64,000 nucleotides of DNA from Pseudolabrys sp. (GTDB taxonomy: Bacteria > Pseudomonadota > Alphaproteobacteria > Rhizobiales > Xanthobacteraceae), in NCBI GenBank assembly GCA_029980465.1, contig JARYIJ010000001.1, forward strand, positions 2,429,501-2,493,500, given 5' to 3'. Below, in pieces: positions 1 to 8,564 of this stretch (position 1 is its first letter; every line of letters begins with the position of its first letter). The position numbers and the translations under genes are program-made. The notes under the pieces were generated by a model. That model ran no database searches, was not told the origin of the DNA, and worked only from the letters and a program-made list of their open reading frames with translations.

Positions 1-15
1 GAGAGGCACAATCAT
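1..15 (-). CDS. nuoK: probable start of a NuoK-like subunit gene (partial)
   Basis: The last bases of the nuoJ-like gene contain ATGA, so a new reading frame begins at 15 and reads M-I-V-P-L before the window ends. NuoK proteins often begin this way, and the same ATGA coupling joins the two preceding gene pairs. Only five codons are visible, so the call rests on gene order and overlap, not on the protein. Confidence 0.4.
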
Positions 16-842
16 TCACGCATTCTTTCAGGAAGGGGCGGCAATCCATCGTCCTCGATCGGCTCGGGATTTTTGGCGACCGCGACCGGCGCAGCACGTG
101 AAGGATTGTCCGGATGACTCGATGGTTGCGCGAGCAGCACGGCCCCAAAGATACCGATCAGGATCAGCACGCCGGCGCCCTCGAATGCGACCATGTATTT
201 TTCCATAAGCAACTGTCCGACCTGGCGGGACGAGTCCGGATCGGGCATCGCATGGACGAAATGCCAGGTGGGTCGCAGCAGCAGCATTCCGATGAGAAGG
301 ATGGCGACGGCAACCGCAAGCCAAGCGGCGAGCGAGCGGGCGGGCGTCACCATCGACATGTCGCTCATATCCATGCCGCCCATCTCGTGGCTGCCATGGC
401 CTTCGCGTTGAGCGGCTTGATTATGACGATGGCCATTCTCATCGGGTTGTCTGCCATGTCCCTCGTGTGGCTCGTCCGCGTGTTGCTTGTGTTCGTGGCC
501 GCCATGCTCGTCCTGGTCTGGCGCGCGTGGGACCAAGCCCTTGCTGAACCAGCGTTCGATGAGCGCCATGTCCATGCCGGCCATCATCGCCCCGCCTGGA
601 TCGTGCACGAACAGCACCATGAACAGGATCATCACCAGCATGCCGCCGATGTACATCATGATCTGCAACAGGCCGATCAGGTCTGCGGAAAGCAGGATGA
701 AGAGTCCGGCGACTCCCATGAACGAGGCCATGAGAAAGATGCCGCTGCGGAACATGCTCATGGTCGTTGCCATCCCAAGCGCCCCCGCAACGGCGACGAA
801 CGCGAAGACGGCAAAGGCGATGATTTCGAATGCGGCCGTCAT
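12..842 (-). CDS. nuoJ: NuoJ-like complex I membrane subunit with His/Met-rich loop
   Basis: This is a 276-aa membrane protein of the NADH-quinone oxidoreductase chain J family. The N-terminal helices (about residues 5-80) contain the family segment IMMYIGGMLVMILF, and helices at about 172-190 and 213-238 contain the family-typical EKYMVAFEGAGVLILIGIFG. Between them, residues about 112-164 form a hydrophilic insert very rich in His and then Met (ending MGGMDMSDMSM), which ordinary NuoJ proteins lack and which looks like a metal-binding loop. The start is the ATG at 842, overlapping the nuoH stop as ATGA; an in-frame upstream extension is only nuoH read in another frame. It probably belongs to a proton-translocating membrane module. 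Coupling to copper is inferred from the loop and the neighbouring copper genes. Confidence 0.85.
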   Translation of the reverse strand: MTAAFEIIAFAVFAFVAVAGALGMATTMSMFRSGIFLMASFMGVAGLFILLSADLIGLLQIMMYIGGMLVMILFMVLFVHDPGGAMMAGMDMALIERWFSKGLVPRAPDQDEHGGHEHKQHADEPHEGHGRQPDENGHRHNQAAQREGHGSHEMGGMDMSDMSMVTPARSLAAWLAVAVAILLIGMLLLRPTWHFVHAMPDPDSSRQVGQLLMEKYMVAFEGAGVLILIGIFGAVLLAQPSSHPDNPSRAAPVAVAKNPEPIEDDGLPPLPERMRE

Positions 843-1741
843 GGTGCCGACGGCCCGATGCCCAGAAGGATCAGGCCGCCAACCAACAGCACATTGAGCA
901 AGCCGAGCGGGGTCAGAAGCTTCCAGGAGAGCGCCAGCATCTGCGCCGTGCTGAGCGGGCGCACGCGCCTGCCGAGCCACAGCATTAGCCCCATCAAGCC
1001 GAAGGTCTTGAGCAGCATCCAGGCCCAGCCGGGCAGCCACGGACCATCGGGTCCGCCGAGATAGAGCACCGCTCCCATGGCTGCCACCAGGAACAGCACG
1101 CCCGAGAGTGCAATGCGCCAGAGAACGGCCGACCACCCGCCGCTGGCGCCAAGCACGCCGCCGCCGATCGAAGCCGCAAACGGCTCCAGAAATGGCGCGC
1201 GATAGGACTGCATCAAGCCAGTGACGAGATAGAGCGCGAATCCGACCGGCTGCAGGACAATGAACCAGAGGCCCGACTGGGCTGCGACGATGGTCACGGT
1301 GGATAGCGATCGCGCCATCATGATCACGCCGACATAAGCGAGGCCGAGTGGCACGACGTAAGCGACGAGCTGCGCCACGATCCGGTAGCAGGCGTCGACC
1401 GCATCAGTCATGTTAGCGCCCCAGCCGCCCAGCGCCACGCCAAGCACGACGAAATCAATCACGACAATGAAATAGAATACGCCAATGCCGAGATCGCGGC
1501 CGATCAGGCCGCCCCCGAACGGCACGACCACCATGCCAAGTGTCACACCGCCAAGCGCCACAATAGGCGCGGCTGGCAACAGCCAGCGGTCGGCGTTGAG
1601 AACATCCAGGCCATGCCGCAGCTGCGCAGTACGTGCTGGCCCCGCTTCTTCACCTGAGCGGACGAGCGCGCGCTCCACCGCCCAGGCGAGGATCGCCCCG
1701 ACGATCAGTGTGGCGGCCACGGCGGCTGCGGTTGCGATCAT
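839..1741 (-). CDS. nuoH: NuoH-like complex I membrane subunit, divergent
   Basis: A 300-aa polytopic membrane protein of the NuoH (ND1) family, somewhat shorter than the usual 320-350 aa. Family traces include GANMTDAVDACYRIVAQLVAYVVPLGL (here split across helix and loop; compare the NuoH segment that normally carries a conserved Glu before VPLGL) and YRAPFLEPFAASIGGGV, which stands where canonical NuoH has the acidic RPPFDLPEAE loop. The loss of those acidic residues suggests altered quinone chemistry. The ATG at 1741 overlaps the nuoA stop (ATGA), so translation is coupled. The order A-H-J without B, C, D, E, F, G or I indicates a membrane-only module in this stretch. Confidence 0.8.
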   Translation of the reverse strand: MIATAAAVAATLIVGAILAWAVERALVRSGEEAGPARTAQLRHGLDVLNADRWLLPAAPIVALGGVTLGMVVVPFGGGLIGRDLGIGVFYFIVVIDFVVLGVALGGWGANMTDAVDACYRIVAQLVAYVVPLGLAYVGVIMMARSLSTVTIVAAQSGLWFIVLQPVGFALYLVTGLMQSYRAPFLEPFAASIGGGVLGASGGWSAVLWRIALSGVLFLVAAMGAVLYLGGPDGPWLPGWAWMLLKTFGLMGLMLWLGRRVRPLSTAQMLALSWKLLTPLGLLNVLLVGGLILLGIGPSAP

Positions 1742-2139
1742 TCCCATTCGAGTCCGCCCATGCCCCAGGCGTACGCGATGCCGGCTGAGAGCAGCACGAT
1801 AAAGACCAGCATATCGAGGAAGGCACTGATGCCCACGTCGGCGAACACCACCGCCCATGGATACATGAAGATCATCTCCATATCGAAGGCGAGGAAGATC
1901 AGCGCGTAGACCGTGTACCCGAAACGGAACTGCGACCAGACCGGCGGCACGATAATCTTCCGGTTCGGCGCGCGGATGAAAATGCCGGCTGCCATCAGCG
2001 CCAGTCCGAATGTCATGACTAGCACGAGCGCGACAAAGCCATAGTCACTGAGGACTGGAGAACTGATGGTGCCGGGCACGGCCGTCGGCCTCCGCAGAAC
2101 AGGACTTAATTTCTCGTTCGAAACGGAATCATTCTTCAC
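1738..2139 (-). CDS. nuoA: NuoA-like complex I membrane subunit
   Basis: A 133-aa protein of the NuoA (ND3) family with three predicted helices (about 34-53, 76-97, 104-124). The stretches FRFGYTVYALIFLAFDMEMIF and YPWAVVF match the conserved core of NuoA, including the acidic FDxE motif. It is the first gene of a leftward operon nuoA-nuoH-nuoJ-(nuoK). The start used is a GTG at 2139, preceded by GAGAA with poor spacing, so the exact start is uncertain. The next gene upstream is a DUF305 protein 238 bp away; I see no nuoB, C or D on that side. Confidence 0.85.
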   Translation of the reverse strand: MKNDSVSNEKLSPVLRRPTAVPGTISSPVLSDYGFVALVLVMTFGLALMAAGIFIRAPNRKIIVPPVWSQFRFGYTVYALIFLAFDMEMIFMYPWAVVFADVGISAFLDMLVFIVLLSAGIAYAWGMGGLEWE

Positions 2140-2377
2140 TTCTCAGATGGTCAAGATTGTGCTCGCGATGTTGATGGGGAGAGCCGGTCTGTTTCCATTC
2201 TCTGATAATCGGCAGCCGAAGTGCGTGGAAGCTCTATTAAGAGTGCGACGCTCCCATCGATCAATTCATACGGTCGCGGCACTGTGACAGCGCTTACTTA
2301 GTTACGCTCAACCTCCTTCCTTCGCAGCCTTCGACGCTTCAAAGCGATTGCAGCAAGGACTCCTACAAAATATTTCA

Positions 2378-2890
2378 TTACTGCTGCATAGTTTTTGAAG
2401 CTAAGTCCGGCGCGTTTGACGGCGGCGGATTCTTCTGCAAGTCAGCGATGAGCTGGTTCATTTCACCGATTTCTCGAACTTGCGACTCGATGATTTCATC
2501 TGCCAACTTTCTTACACGTGCATCCCGTATATGGGCTCTGTTGCTGGTCATGATTGCAATTGAATGATGGGGGATCATCGCTCTCATGTAATCAACGTCG
2601 TAGACGCTCGCTTGGCTGCGCACGAGCCAAAGCGAAACCGCGAACACAACGACGCTCGCCAGCAGGATTACTCCGTTGGCCCTCCTGCTTTCATACATAT
2701 GGATCATAAATAGCAGCATGACGACCGCCATCACTGCACCCATAAGCAGTGCCATCCAGACTCGGGTCTGACTGTACCGAATGTGCTCGAACGCGAATGT
2801 GTTTAAATACATCACGGCGTACATGATCACCGTCGAGGTGGCGATCATTGCGCCGAACAATCCATACATCTTCATAGCTGAGTGTTTCAC
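2378..2890 (-). CDS. DUF305 membrane protein
   Basis: A 170-aa protein with three hydrophobic segments near the N-terminus (about 10-30, 41-60, 70-88) followed by a soluble DUF305 domain containing YMRAMIPHHSIAIMTSN and the typical DARVRKLADEIIESQ helix. DUF305 proteins are ferritin-like, often exported, His/Met-rich and frequent in copper and silver resistance loci. The GTG at 2890 was preferred to the ATG at 2875 because GGAGAG lies a few bases before it. It lies 10 bp after a second, secreted DUF305 gene and is probably co-transcribed with it. Confidence 0.75.
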   Translation of the reverse strand: MKHSAMKMYGLFGAMIATSTVIMYAVMYLNTFAFEHIRYSQTRVWMALLMGAVMAVVMLLFMIHMYESRRANGVILLASVVVFAVSLWLVRSQASVYDVDYMRAMIPHHSIAIMTSNRAHIRDARVRKLADEIIESQVREIGEMNQLIADLQKNPPPSNAPDLASKTMQQ

Positions 2891-2900
2891 GGCTCTCTCC

Positions 2901-3245
2901 TTAGCCTCCGTGCTTCGCCAACCAGCTCTCAAGCTCCTTGATGTCCTTCTTCTGCATCGCGATGCTCTTCTGAGCCATCTTCCGAATTTTCGGGTCCTTC
3001 GTGTTCCTAAGCACAATCTCGGACATGTCGATCAGTCCCTGATGGTGCGGGATAGCCATTTTGACCCATGTTTTCGTGGGATCAGCCTCCATGCCTTTTT
3101 TCATATCGCTCTGCATGCGATCCATCGCGGCGGTGTATTGTTGGCTCGCTTGCGAAGGTTGCTGCTGCTGCGCCGCGCTCAGGCTTGGTGAGAAAGCTAC
3201 GAGCGCCAAGGCTGCCGCAACAACGATGCGTGCGGAATTATTCAT
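2901..3245 (-). CDS. secreted DUF305 family protein
   Basis: A 114-aa protein with a clear signal peptide (MNNSARIVVAAALALVAFSP, cleavage near SAAQ) followed by a Gln-rich linker and a DUF305 domain: KMAIPHHQGLIDMSEIVL, then KIRKMAQKSIAMQKKDIKEL. The paired His and the Met residues could bind copper; that is inference. The ATG at 3245 has GGAGTG upstream. It is upstream of, and close to, the membrane DUF305 gene, so the two may form a periplasmic pair. Confidence 0.8.
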   Translation of the reverse strand: MNNSARIVVAAALALVAFSPSLSAAQQQQPSQASQQYTAAMDRMQSDMKKGMEADPTKTWVKMAIPHHQGLIDMSEIVLRNTKDPKIRKMAQKSIAMQKKDIKELESWLAKHGG

Positions 3246-3555
3246 AAGATCACTCCATTCCGATAAACACGCGGAAATGAAACCCGACATCCACACTGCA
3301 AGTTCCTCGAAAATCAGTATTTTTTGCGATGGTCGCGCTTCGGCACAAACTTACACCGCCCGCAGTAATTCCTTCCGGACCGGGCAAACCGCAACGCCAT
3401 CAATGCAATCTGCTCTTCGTCACCTCCAGCGCTACTCCGGACCCCCATTTTGGTTCAGCTTCGCCCTTGAAATCGCGTCATCCAAGAGCACGTGATTGCT
3501 GTCATGCTGCGAAACAAACCCTTTCAGAAATGGTGTCACGGACTTCCCGCACCAT
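3246..3555. other. 310-bp gap, nothing recognised
   Basis: Intergenic stretch between the secreted DUF305 gene and the 119-aa exported protein. Short open frames exist on the plus strand but have no ribosome site, no recognisable domain and poor codon pattern. It should hold the promoter of the DUF305 pair; I cannot point to a convincing -35/-10 pair. Confidence 0.5.
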
Positions 3556-3915
3556 TCAACGAGGCGAGCACGTTTCTTCGCTCGGGTTTGACCCATAGAG
3601 CTTCCTGACAGCGACCAAAGCTTCAGCGCGCGCCGCGTTAGCAGATCGAACGACGACCCGAAACGCTTCAGGTTCAGGCAGGCCTGAGACCACTTCGCTG
3701 CGGATGTGCAGCATCAATGCTTGCATGTCTCCGATCGCGCTTCGCGTCCTGTCGATGATCGAAGGATCGAATTGCGCGCAATAGAACGCGAAGTTGTGGG
3801 CGATATCCGCCCTTGCCAGGATTCTCACCAGCGCGTCATCGTCTGCAGCGAGACTTCGCCCGTTCGCGACGACCGCACAGATCAGGACGAGGGCGGTCTT
3901 CCAGCGGTTTATCAT
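3556..3915 (-). CDS. exported protein of unknown function
   Basis: A 119-aa protein beginning MINRWKTALVLICAVVANG, a signal peptide ending near SLAADD. The mature part is helical, with single Cys residues at FYCAQFDP and near the C-terminus (EETCSPR), which could form a disulfide. I do not recognise the family. The start at 3915 follows AAGGAG at good spacing; an in-frame upstream ATG at 3969 would destroy the signal peptide. It sits directly downstream of cusF in a leftward copper-gene run, so a periplasmic role in metal handling is plausible but not shown by the sequence. Confidence 0.6.
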   Translation of the reverse strand: MINRWKTALVLICAVVANGRSLAADDDALVRILARADIAHNFAFYCAQFDPSIIDRTRSAIGDMQALMLHIRSEVVSGLPEPEAFRVVVRSANAARAEALVAVRKLYGSNPSEETCSPR

Positions 3916-3984
3916 TGTGGGCTCCTTCAGCGACGGCTGGAGCGGTCGCCGATTGGCGACGCGCTCCATCCCATCCAGGGGCGC

Positions 3985-4275
3985 TCACTTGGCCTTCTGG
4001 ATTTTTGTCACGGTGATCTGCCCATTAACGCGACTGGCCTCGAACTTCACCTTGTCTCCAACCTTCACCTGCTTGAGCATGGCGGGGTCCTGGACGCGGA
4101 AAACCATCGTCATGCCCTCGTCCATGTCGAGCGCCTTGATCGGCCCGTGCTTGAGCGTGATCTTGTTGGCGGCTGGGTCGATCTTCTTCACTTCGCCGTC
4201 GACGCTTTGAGCGGAGGCGGTGCCGATCATCGCCAGCAAAAAGACGCCGGCGGTTGCTGCGAACATTTTTCTCAT
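3985..4275 (-). CDS. cusF: CusF-like periplasmic copper-binding protein
   Basis: A 96-aa protein: signal peptide (about residues 1-22, ending ASAQ) and a small OB-fold CusF domain. The segment KITLKHGPIKALDMDEGMTMVFRVQ holds the His and Met residues that bind Cu(I)/Ag(I) in CusF (HGPI and MTM). CusF hands copper to the CusCBA pump in the periplasm. AGGAG lies before the ATG. A second, longer CusF is encoded at 17878-18255, so the island has one CusF per arm. Confidence 0.85.
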   Translation of the reverse strand: MRKMFAATAGVFLLAMIGTASAQSVDGEVKKIDPAANKITLKHGPIKALDMDEGMTMVFRVQDPAMLKQVKVGDKVKFEASRVNGQITVTKIQKAK

Positions 4276-4298
4276 CGTTTTCTCCTGTGTTTGAGCTG

Positions 4299-4781
4299 CT
4301 ACTTCACGACGACCGTGCCGATCATTCCGGCCTCACGGTGCCCTGGAATCAGGCAGCCGTATTCGAAAGTTCCCGACTTCGTGAACTTCCAGATGACCTC
4401 CGCCTTCTTTTTGGGCTCGACCGTCTTGCCGTTCGGATCGTCGTGCTCCATGTCGGGGTTCTTCTTCATCACCTCTGCGTGCTTCAGGTTTTCCTCGGTC
4501 GATGCGAGGATAAATTCGTGGGGCAGAAAACCGTTGTTCTGGATTACGAACCTGATCTGCTCGCCGCGGCGGACCTCGACGCGGTCAGGGATGAACATCA
4601 TCTTCCCATCGCCCTCGCGCATGGTGATCAGCACGACACGCGCCGGTTGCTTGGGGTTGCCGGGCTCGCCTGCAGAAAACGTTTCATGACTGTGCCCGGG
4701 CGGGCCGGCGCCGGCGAGCGCCGCCACCGATGCAATCCCGAGCGCAAGCGGCAGCAGCATCAGTGCAGAAAGACGTTTCAT
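4299..4781 (-). CDS. exported cupredoxin (blue copper) protein
   Basis: A 160-aa protein with a signal peptide (residues 1 to about 23) and one plastocyanin/azurin-like domain. The type 1 copper ligands are visible: the His of FLPHEF and the Cys, His and Met of YGCLIPGHREAGM. Such proteins accompany copper-resistance multicopper oxidases, where they probably carry electrons or copper in the periplasm. The gene lies 11 bp after the multicopper oxidase gene and 23 bp before cusF, in one leftward operon. Confidence 0.85.
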   Translation of the reverse strand: MKRLSALMLLPLALGIASVAALAGAGPPGHSHETFSAGEPGNPKQPARVVLITMREGDGKMMFIPDRVEVRRGEQIRFVIQNNGFLPHEFILASTEENLKHAEVMKKNPDMEHDDPNGKTVEPKKKAEVIWKFTKSGTFEYGCLIPGHREAGMIGTVVVK

Positions 4782-4792
4782 TTGCTTCTCCT

Positions 4793-6166
4793 TCAGTGGT
4801 TGGAATGATTGCCGGTCGGCTTCTTGACGCTGGCCGGCGCTGATGAATTCGGCTGGTTGATCGTTTGTCGGGGGGCCGATACCGGTTCGCCTTTGAACTC
4901 GTAGGCGACGGTGCCTTGTGGAAACTTGTATGGCCCCGGATCGCTGTAATCGTTCGGTGCCATCTCCTCGCGGATTTTCACAACCGTGAACATCCCGCCC
5001 ATTTCGATGGCACCGAATTGACCTGATCCGGTCATCATCGGCAGCGTATTGTCGGGCGCGGGCATCTCCATTTCGCCCATGGCCATGCCCGTATGACCCA
5101 TCACCATCGCATCCGGAGCGAGCTTGCCGATGGCAGCGGCGAGCTGTTTACGATCCACGCCGATGAGATTCTTCACGTCATGTCCCATCGCATTCATGGT
5201 GTGATGGGACTTATGACAGTGGAACGCCCAGTCGCCCGGGTTGTCCGCGACGAAATCGAATGCGCGCACCGCGCCGACCGGAACGTCTGTGGTGGTCTCA
5301 GGCCAGAAGGCGCTCTCGGGTATCCAGCCGCCATCCGTGCAGCTCACATGGAAGTGGTGCCCGTGCAGGTGGATCGGGTGATTGGTCATGGTCAGATTGC
5401 CGATGCGAACGCGCACGCGATCCTTCAGCCGCACCGGCAAGGGATCGATGCCGGGGAAGACGCGGCTGTTCCATGTCCACATGTTGAAGTCGGTCATCTC
5501 GTTGACCTTCGGCAGATAGGTGCCCGGGTCGACGAGATAGGTGCTCATGATGAAAACGAAGTCGCGATCGACTCTGCGGAAAGCGGTGTCCCGCGGGTGC
5601 ACGACGAACATGCCCATCATGCCCATCGCCATCTGCACCATCTCGTCCGAGTGCGGGTGGTACATGAAGGTCCCGCTCTTGGTGAGCACGAATTCGTAGA
5701 CGAAGGTCTTGCCCGGCTTGATGTGCGGCTGCGTCAGGCCACCGACGCCATCCATGCCGTTCGGCAGGATCATGCCGTGCCAGTGCACTGTCGTGTGCTC
5801 GGGCAGCTTGTTGGTGACGAAGATTCGGACCTTGTCGCCTTCAACCGCTTCGATCGTGGGCCCCGGCGATTGGCCGTTGTAGCCCCAAAGGTTCACTTTC
5901 ATCCCTTCAGAAAATTCGCGCACCACCGGCTCGGCGACGAGATGGAATTCCTTCCAGTCCCCGTTCATGCGCCACGGCAGCGTCCATCCGTTCAACGTCA
6001 CGGTCGGCTGGTAGTCCGGTCCGCTGGTCGGGATTATCGGCGGCTGCATGACCGCCTTGTCCATCATCGGCGCCTCGGGAATCGCCGCCGCCTGGGCACG
6101 TCCACTGACTACGCTCGCGCTGGCGAGAAGCGCCGCTGATCCGATAAATCCTCTGCGAGACAACAT
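4793..6166 (-). CDS. Tat-exported multicopper oxidase
   Basis: A 457-aa multicopper oxidase with a twin-arginine signal (MLSRRGFIGSAALLASASVV). All four copper-site motifs are present: HWHG, YHPHSDE, HPIHLHGHHF and HCHKSHHTMNAMGH, the last holding the type 1 Cys. The fold is that of CopA/CueO-like laccases, which oxidise Cu(I) to the less toxic Cu(II) in the periplasm. A Met/His-rich stretch near the C-terminus (MVMGHTGMAMGEMEMP) could bind extra copper. The ATG at 6166 follows GGAGA; the longer in-frame version would bury the Tat signal. It is flanked by tolC-like and cupredoxin genes in the same direction. Confidence 0.92.
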   Translation of the reverse strand: MLSRRGFIGSAALLASASVVSGRAQAAAIPEAPMMDKAVMQPPIIPTSGPDYQPTVTLNGWTLPWRMNGDWKEFHLVAEPVVREFSEGMKVNLWGYNGQSPGPTIEAVEGDKVRIFVTNKLPEHTTVHWHGMILPNGMDGVGGLTQPHIKPGKTFVYEFVLTKSGTFMYHPHSDEMVQMAMGMMGMFVVHPRDTAFRRVDRDFVFIMSTYLVDPGTYLPKVNEMTDFNMWTWNSRVFPGIDPLPVRLKDRVRVRIGNLTMTNHPIHLHGHHFHVSCTDGGWIPESAFWPETTTDVPVGAVRAFDFVADNPGDWAFHCHKSHHTMNAMGHDVKNLIGVDRKQLAAAIGKLAPDAMVMGHTGMAMGEMEMPAPDNTLPMMTGSGQFGAIEMGGMFTVVKIREEMAPNDYSDPGPYKFPQGTVAYEFKGEPVSAPRQTINQPNSSAPASVKKPTGNHSNH

Positions 6167-6185
6167 GTTTCTGTCTCCTTTCGTT

Positions 6186-7649
6186 TTAGTGCCCGCCCGC
6201 AGCGGGGGCGCTGCTGGCCGTGGTTGTCGGTTGGGACGACGACAGCTCGCCGCCGGGGCCGCCACCGACGACCACCGCTTTCAGGTTCGTCTGCGCAAGC
6301 CAAAAGTCGCGTTTTGCTTCGATCGCCGCCCGCAGCGAAGCGATGCGCTGCCGCGCCTCTTGCAGCAGCGCGAACACATCGATTTGCATTGCGCTGAAGC
6401 GCAGTTGGCTCTCGTCGGAGATGATCTTTCGAAGCGGGAGAACCTCCCGCTGGTAATGCGCCGCAATGTCGTAGCTTGCTCGATAGGTCCGATAGGCCTC
6501 GCGCGCTTCAGACCTGACATTGACCGCCTTTTCGGTCAGGCGATTGACCGCTTGCATGTAGTTCGCTTCGGCCTGGCGGACACGCACCTCGCCGAAGTCG
6601 AACAGCGGGATCTGCAGCTGGACATCGACGCCGCGCTCCCGGATGGTGCCGAGCTCCGGCTCACGCGTCGTCTTCTTGATTCCGGCGACCTCCAGCATGT
6701 TGAGGAACCGCGTGGCCTGGGTCAGCCCATAGGAGCGCGCGAGGGCTGCAAGTTCGATCCGGGCAATCTGCAGGTCGACTCTGCGGGAGACGGCATCGGC
6801 TTCGATCGTGGGCTGACTCAGCGGGCGTGCCGGCAAGGCAGGCAACGCAGTGGGAAGCCGGAAATTGAGATCGGTGCCCCACAAGCCCAGGAGACGCGTA
6901 AGCTGTTCGCGCGCCGTATTGGCTTGCTGCCGCGCCGAGGCCAAGTCGGCCGTTGTTTCCGCATAAAAGACCTGCTCGCGCGCCTGGTCGAGCTTGTTGA
7001 GCGAGCCGGTTTCGCCGAGTTTTGTCGCAAGCTCTGCCGTCGTTTTTGCCGTCTGTTCGGCCTGGACCAGGAGCGCAACAAGCTCTTGGGCGGCGACCGC
7101 GCGGTAGTAGGCGCGCCGTGTCTCAAATGCGACCCGCAGCGTCTCGTCGATCGCTCTGAGCTGCGCCTGGCGGAAACGCTGCGCCGCAATTTCAGAGCGC
7201 ACCGGAAGGGTTGCCAAAGCCAAAATATCGAGCGCGATCTGCGTCTCAAGCTCGGATGAGCCCGCCCCGGCGATGCGGGAGATCGAGAACGTCGGATTGG
7301 GCGGCAGGCTGTCGCCGACCATTGTGGCTTCGGCCGCGGCGAGCTCGTTGTAGGTCGCCTGCAGACCACGGTTGTTAAGCAGTGCGATCTGAACCGCTGC
7401 CTCGACCGTGAGCGTCTTCCGAGAAAGTCTTCTGACCGCGGCCTGAGCGACGGCAGCATCGTCATCGTTTCGGATGACGGTCACGTCCTTTTGCAGCACC
7501 GATTCTGCATGTTGCGCGACAGGCGTCATGCCGCGATCTGCAGCGAAGCTCGCGCATCCCGACAGAAGCGCTCCAAGGAGGAGCACACCGCTTGAGCGGA
7601 CACCTGGCTGCGCGAGCTTACGGATGGTGGGCTGACTAACGAACTCCAT
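6186..7649 (-). CDS. cusC: TolC-family outer membrane efflux lipoprotein
   Basis: A 487-aa outer membrane factor. The N-terminus carries a lipoprotein signal with lipobox LLSGCAS. The body shows the two long helical OEP repeats of the TolC/CusC family (for example AATYNELAAAEATMVGDSLPPNP and EARQRIASLRAAIEAKRDFW in the two halves). It would form the exit duct for the CusBA pump encoded on the other arm at 13083-17755. It is 19 bp upstream of the multicopper oxidase gene. The symbol is by role; orthology to E. coli CusC is not shown. Confidence 0.85.
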   Translation of the reverse strand: MEFVSQPTIRKLAQPGVRSSGVLLLGALLSGCASFAADRGMTPVAQHAESVLQKDVTVIRNDDDAAVAQAAVRRLSRKTLTVEAAVQIALLNNRGLQATYNELAAAEATMVGDSLPPNPTFSISRIAGAGSSELETQIALDILALATLPVRSEIAAQRFRQAQLRAIDETLRVAFETRRAYYRAVAAQELVALLVQAEQTAKTTAELATKLGETGSLNKLDQAREQVFYAETTADLASARQQANTAREQLTRLLGLWGTDLNFRLPTALPALPARPLSQPTIEADAVSRRVDLQIARIELAALARSYGLTQATRFLNMLEVAGIKKTTREPELGTIRERGVDVQLQIPLFDFGEVRVRQAEANYMQAVNRLTEKAVNVRSEAREAYRTYRASYDIAAHYQREVLPLRKIISDESQLRFSAMQIDVFALLQEARQRIASLRAAIEAKRDFWLAQTNLKAVVVGGGPGGELSSSQPTTTASSAPAAGGH

Positions 7650-7658
7650 GTGCGCCCC

Positions 7659-7955
7659 CTATTGATCCGACCGCGACGGTGGAGTGGCCCGCTCGTTCTG
7701 GGGACGCCATGGTGCCGGGTTAACGGGACGCTGGCTGACGTAACCGGTCGTGACGGAGCGATAGCCGATCGGCCGCGACGGGCTGTGCGGGTCCGCGGGA
7801 TTAGCACCGGCCAGCAACTGGCTCTGTGCGTTTGCGGCGCAGCCGGCGAGGAGCCCTGCCAAAAAGGCAAGTCCGCACCATCGGAGGGAGAAGCGACTTG
7901 CGGCAACAGCGGCGGGACAGCGCAGAGCGCCGGAAAACCGACCATGACTCGACAT
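7659..7955 (-). CDS. small lipoprotein of unknown function
   Basis: A 98-aa protein whose N-terminal half is a positively charged signal with lipobox LLAGCAAN. The mature part is short, Pro-rich and probably disordered (PADPHSPSRPIGYRSVTTGY). It ends 9 bp before the TolC-like lipoprotein and is probably translated in the same operon. I do not know the family beyond its usual place beside copper efflux genes. The start at 7955 is chosen so that the signal remains of normal length. Confidence 0.6.
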   Translation of the reverse strand: MSSHGRFSGALRCPAAVAASRFSLRWCGLAFLAGLLAGCAANAQSQLLAGANPADPHSPSRPIGYRSVTTGYVSQRPVNPAPWRPQNERATPPSRSDQ

Positions 7956-8011
7956 GCGAATCCTCGACTGACGATTAGAATTGGACAACGCAGCGGCGCT
8001 GCGTCGTCAGC

Positions 8012-8446
8012 TCAAACCGGCAGCGGGGATAGCGGGGGTCGGAAGAGTCTTGGCGGAGGGTGATCCACGAACCCCTGGATTTTCGTCAGGTGGTCTGGAC
8101 CACGATGGAGGACCGGGAGCGCCATTTCGAGACCGGAGGCCGGCAGGGCGCTAAAACAAAACAGGCCGCAACACTGGCCATCGGCGGACGCCTTGCCGTG
8201 GTCGTGCTTGGACTGGGTCGTCCCATCCGAATGGATGTGAGACGTGCCGTCAGAGTGCATGTGCATCTTTTCGGCCGTCATGTGGATGTGGCTTAACCCG
8301 TGATCGTCGTCGGTGAGACAATGCGCAGCACGAGAGCCGTCACCGAACGCAAACGAGGCGCCGGGTGCCAATACGCAGAGCAGATAGACGGCAGCCAACA
8401 GACGGGCCGCGCATCCCCTCATGGCTCTGGTGAGAAGCACCAGCAT
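8012..8446 (-). CDS. His-rich exported protein
   Basis: A 144-aa protein with a signal segment (MLVLLTRAMRGCAARLLAAV, cleavage near SFAFG) and a short mature domain full of His in the pattern HIHMTAEKMHMHSDGTSHIH, then GQCCGLFC, with a Pro/Arg C-terminus. It resembles the protein encoded at 11816-12244 in layout: signal, His/Met-rich stretch, vicinal Cys and a C-terminus of the type PPPRLFRPPLSP. This is similar to DUF2946-type proteins found with copper genes. Metal binding is inferred. The start is uncertain; GTG at 8488 or ATG at 8422 are alternatives. Confidence 0.6.
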   Translation of the reverse strand: MLVLLTRAMRGCAARLLAAVYLLCVLAPGASFAFGDGSRAAHCLTDDDHGLSHIHMTAEKMHMHSDGTSHIHSDGTTQSKHDHGKASADGQCCGLFCFSALPASGLEMALPVLHRGPDHLTKIQGFVDHPPPRLFRPPLSPLPV

Positions 8447-8564
8447 TAAAACCGCGTCCCCTCGTACCGACTCCAAACCGGATAGCACTCCAGCTTACAG
8501 AACAGCGCAACTGCGGCAAAACGTTGCGTGGCTCGGAATGCGAACTGACCCCCTGCTGATTGCG

